Positions 61,367 through 64,000 of a stretch of 64,000 nt of DNA are shown in pieces; the first letter of the stretch is position 1; each line of letters starts with the position of its first letter. The translations under genes were made by a program, and so were the position numbers. The notes under the pieces are model-generated. The model made no database searches. It saw only the letters and a list, made by a program, of their open reading frames with translations, and had not been told where the DNA came from. Source of the stretch: WTFY01 sp965220895 (GTDB taxonomy: Bacteria; Pseudomonadota; Gammaproteobacteria; UBA4575); contig OZ244850.1 of the NCBI GenBank assembly GCA_965220895.1, forward strand, positions 1,550,001 through 1,614,000. The letters run 5' to 3'.

Positions 61367-61684
61367 ATGGAGCGCATTTACAGCGAACACAGCCCCATCT
61401 TCATCTACCACCTCAAGGATATCCTCGAGGAAAAGGGTATCTCCACCATCATCAAGAACGAGTTCCTGAGCGGTGGAGTCGGCGAACTGCCGCCCACTGA
61501 GGTATGGCCTGAACTGTGGGTGGTGGAAAAAGAGGACGGCGATGCTGCCCAGAAGATCGTGCAGGAGTTCATCGAGTCGACTAAAAGCATCGCACGGGAC
61601 TGGGTCTGTGCGGCCTGCGGTGAACAGGTGGAAGGCCAGTTCAAGGTGTGCTGGAACTGCGGAGCGACGCCGGGCACGGACTAG
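61367..61684 (+). CDS. DUF2007 protein with C-terminal zinc ribbon
   Basis: A 105-residue protein. The N-terminal part 'MERIYSEHSPIFIYHLKDIL' and 'GISTIIKNEFLSGGVGELPP' followed by 'WPELWVVEKEDGDAAQKIV' matches the DUF2007 'putative signal transducing protein' family, related to PII-like ferredoxin folds. The C-terminal extension has two CxxC pairs ('VCAACGE', 'VCWNCGA') forming a zinc ribbon. Function is unknown. ATG 61367 lies 37 bp after tsaB; the upstream open frame is a shadow. Confidence 0.85.
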   Translation: MERIYSEHSPIFIYHLKDILEEKGISTIIKNEFLSGGVGELPPTEVWPELWVVEKEDGDAAQKIVQEFIESTKSIARDWVCAACGEQVEGQFKVCWNCGATPGTD

Positions 61685-61714
61685 GGTTGCAGGCCATCGT
61701 TCGAACACCATGAA

Positions 61715-62500
61715 ATGAAAACCCCTAGACATTTTTTCCGCCCGGTACACCTGATCCTGCTGTCGTGCCTGTGGATGCCGCCGGTTTCGGTCGCCGGATG
61801 GAGCATCACCGAGATGCATGTGCAGTACGGCAACCTCGCGGTACCGACATTTGCAGGCGGCGGTCATTCCGATCACCTGATCTACACCCTGCAACATGCC
61901 AGTGGCTGGGAATACGGGGACAACTTCATCTTCCTGGACGTGCTCGATGCGCGAAGTTCCGGTTTCCAGGATTTTGATCTGTACGGCGAGTGGTACTCGA
62001 ATTTCAGCTTTGCAAAACTGACGGATCGAAAAATCAGCTTTGGCCCCGTATCGGACATCGGCTTTTTGCTGGGCCTCAACTGGGCCCGCGATTCCGAGGT
62101 GATGAAGTACCTGCCGGGCGTGCGGCTGGCCCTGGACATCGAGGGCTTTGCCTTCGCCAACCTCGACATCATGGCGTACATCGATGACAGCCAGGGACTG
62201 TCTTCTTCGGGGGCTGCGCCGAAAGAAGACGACGCGTTCCTGGTGGATTTCAATTTTGCACGGCCGTTCAGCGTGGGCGCCTACCGGTTCAGCATCGAGG
62301 GCCACATCGAATATGCGGGATCACGGGACAACGAACTCGGTCACCGGGTCGAGTCCTGGGTGCTGGCCCAGCCCCAGTTGCGCTGGCGCGCCAACGACCA
62401 TGTTTCCCTGGGGGTTGAATACCAGTACTGGATGAACAAGCTCGGCGACAAGGCCACCGATGAAAATACCGTGCAGGCCCTGCTGGCCTGGACCTACTGA
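61715..62500 (+). CDS. Tsx-like nucleoside channel family outer-membrane protein
   Basis: A 261-residue beta-barrel protein. Signal peptide in the first 26-28 residues ('VHLILLSCLWMPPVSVAG'). Barrel strands resemble Tsx-like proteins: 'GWSITEMHVQYGNLAVPTFAGGG', 'TLQHASGWEYGDNFIFLDVLD', 'DLYGEWYSNFSFAKL', 'FSIEGHIEYAGSRDNELG', 'VLAQPQLRW', 'GVEYQYWMNKLGDKATDENTVQALLAWTY' (segments across the protein). Terminal aromatic Tyr suits Bam-dependent insertion. Family members pass nucleosides, but substrate is unproven. It converges with valS, 38 bp apart. Confidence 0.85.
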   Translation: MKTPRHFFRPVHLILLSCLWMPPVSVAGWSITEMHVQYGNLAVPTFAGGGHSDHLIYTLQHASGWEYGDNFIFLDVLDARSSGFQDFDLYGEWYSNFSFAKLTDRKISFGPVSDIGFLLGLNWARDSEVMKYLPGVRLALDIEGFAFANLDIMAYIDDSQGLSSSGAAPKEDDAFLVDFNFARPFSVGAYRFSIEGHIEYAGSRDNELGHRVESWVLAQPQLRWRANDHVSLGVEYQYWMNKLGDKATDENTVQALLAWTY

Positions 62501-62538
62501 CATCCGGCCCGGCGCGCTGCGACCCGCTTTCGAAGGTT

Positions 62539-64000
62539 TCAGGCGGCCTGGATCTTTGCCAGCTGGTCGCGCAATTGCTGCAAGGCGGCTTGCGTGGCAT
62601 CAAATCGCGCCACTTCCTGCTCGACGATGGCCGCGGGGGCCTTGTTCTTGAAATTCGGGTTGTCGAGCTTGCCCTTGATCTTCGCCAGGCCGGACTCCAG
62701 TTTGCCGATTTCCTTTTGCAGCCTCGCACACTCTGCATCCTTGTCGATCAGGCCCGCCAGCGGGATGTGTACTTTCATGTGGCCTGACAGCGTCATGGCG
62801 GACTCGGGCGGGGTTTCATCCTCCAGCCAGCGGACCTCCTCCAGCGCGGCGAGCTCGCAGATGTACGTGCGGGTGTCCTCGAAATAGTCCTGATCCTGCG
62901 CGGTGCTGTCCTGGATCAGTATGGACAGGCGTTTCCCCGGCGGGACATCCATGTCGGAGCGAACCTTGCGCACGGCGTTGACCAGTTCCATGGCCCACTG
63001 CATTTTCTGCAGGCTCTCGGCATCGACCTGCTGCGGGTCGCTGGTCGGGAAGGGCTGCAGCATGATGCTTTCGCCGTCCAGGCACATTCTTTGCGCAACC
63101 CGTTGCCAGATTTCCTCGGTGATGAAGGGGATGATCGGATGCAGCAGGCGCAGCGAGGTATCCAGCACCTCGAGCAGCACGCGCCGCGTGTTCTGCTTGA
63201 CCTCGGGCGGTGCATCGTCTCGAAACAGTACCGGCTTGCACAACTCGATGTACCAGTCGCACAGTTCATGCCAGACGAAGTCGTACAGGGCCTGAGCCGC
63301 CAGATCGAAGCGGTAGCTCGTCAGGTATTTGTGGGTCAGGCCGGTGACTTCCTGCAGCCTGGCGAGAATCCAGCGATCCGCCAGGGTGGCGTGGCGGGCA
63401 TCGGTCTGCGGGGCGATGGTCTGGTCCTGCGTGATCATGAGCGTGAAGCGGGCTGCATTCCACAGCTTGTTGCAGAAGTTGCGATAGCCCTCGATACGGC
63501 TCAGGTGGAACTTGATGTCGCGCCCGAACGAGGCCTGCGCGGCAAACGAGAACCGCAGCGCATCGGTGCCGTGGGCCTTGATGCCGTCCGGGTATTCCCT
63601 GCGCGTGGCCTTTTCGATGGCGGGCGCCATTTCCGGCTGCATCAGTCCACGGGTGCGTTTTTGCACCAGCGCCTTGAGGTCGATGCCGTCGATGATGTCG
63701 ATGGGGTCCAGCACGTTGCCCCTGGATTTTGACATTTTCTGGCCATTGGCATCGCGCACCAGGCCGTGCACGTAGACCTTGCGAAACGGGACATCGCCCA
63801 TGAATTTCAGACCCATCATGACCATGCGCGCGACCCAGAAAAAGATGATGTCGAACCCGGTGATCAGCACGGAGGTCGGATAAAAGGTCTCGAGCGCATC
63901 GCTCTTTTCGGGCCAGCCGAGCGTCGAGAAGGGCCACAGCGCGGAAGAAAACCAGGTATCGAGCACGTCCTCGTCCTGCACCAGGGCCTGCTTGGGGTCC
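62539..64000 (-). CDS. valS: Valyl-tRNA synthetase, C-terminal part (5' end beyond window)
   Basis: The last 486 or so residues of a class Ia synthetase; the frame is open to base 64000, so the N-terminal half lies outside. 'DEDVLDTWFSSALWPFSTLGWP', the second signature 'KMSKSRGNVLDPID', the anticodon-binding region ('WILARLQEVTGLTHKYLTSY'), and the C-terminal coiled-coil arm ('ECARLQKEIGKLESGLAKIK') are visible. The tRNA-Val(GAC) it would charge is encoded at 1984-2060. Confidence 0.98.
   Translation of the reverse strand, partial: DPKQALVQDEDVLDTWFSSALWPFSTLGWPEKSDALETFYPTSVLITGFDIIFFWVARMVMMGLKFMGDVPFRKVYVHGLVRDANGQKMSKSRGNVLDPIDIIDGIDLKALVQKRTRGLMQPEMAPAIEKATRREYPDGIKAHGTDALRFSFAAQASFGRDIKFHLSRIEGYRNFCNKLWNAARFTLMITQDQTIAPQTDARHATLADRWILARLQEVTGLTHKYLTSYRFDLAAQALYDFVWHELCDWYIELCKPVLFRDDAPPEVKQNTRRVLLEVLDTSLRLLHPIIPFITEEIWQRVAQRMCLDGESIMLQPFPTSDPQQVDAESLQKMQWAMELVNAVRKVRSDMDVPPGKRLSILIQDSTAQDQDYFEDTRTYICELAALEEVRWLEDETPPESAMTLSGHMKVHIPLAGLIDKDAECARLQKEIGKLESGLAKIKGKLDNPNFKNKAPAAIVEQEVARFDATQAALQQLRDQLAKIQAA

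Overview
The window looks like a chromosome segment of a Gram-negative gammaproteobacterium. Several classic gene strings of that class occur in near-canonical order: thrS-infC-rpmI-rplT-pheS-pheT-ihfA-merR-tRNA-Pro, lepB-rnc-era-recO-pdxJ-acpS-cysM, map-glnD-dapC-dapD-dapE, rpsB-tsf-frr-uppS-cdsA-dxr-rseP-bamA-skp-lpxD-fabZ-lpxA, rnhB-dnaE-accA-tilS, and pyrG-kdsA-eno-ftsB-ispD-ispF. The species cannot be named from sequence alone. Core genes look GC-rich by eye and sit almost end to end with short overlaps.

Layout. Bases 1-9447 are an accessory region, visibly more AT-rich toward its right end. It holds the end of a helix-turn-helix antitoxin-like gene, an AAA/DUF4143 ATPase flanked by related direct repeats, tRNA-Val(GAC), an MNT nucleotidyltransferase antitoxin whose HEPN partner has lost its middle, a 1408-residue protein joining a sacsin/Hsp90-like ATPase to a C-terminal HNH nuclease, a frameshifted gamma-glutamylcyclotransferase-like gene, an unrecognised 152-residue gene, a transposase scrap and a NYN ribonuclease. 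A bile acid:sodium symporter-family gene (9448-10314) and a decayed VapBC-type toxin-antitoxin pair follow. From 10823 to the right edge the sequence is almost entirely housekeeping: translation factors, aminoacyl-tRNA synthetases, lysine/diaminopimelate synthesis, isoprenoid synthesis (dxr, ispD, ispF, uppS), outer-membrane assembly and lipid A/KDO synthesis, DNA replication and CTP synthesis. The last gene, valS, runs off the right edge.

Most notable points. (1) The sacsin-like ATPase-HNH protein and its small downstream neighbours form the best candidate for an undescribed, probably defence-related, system. (2) A Gfo/Idh oxidoreductase and a DegT aminotransferase sit with lpxB beside lpxA and match the GnnA/GnnB arrangement of Acidithiobacillus, predicting a diamino-sugar (amide-linked) lipid A. 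LpxA also carries Met at the acyl-ruler position, which predicts short 3-hydroxyacyl chains. (3) pyrH is missing from between tsf and frr. (4) Ribosomal protein S2 carries a tail of about 155 residues rich in Lys, Ala and Glu. (5) bamA, an essential gene, contains a one-base frameshift at a G run that is probably a sequence error. (6) infC starts with ATT.
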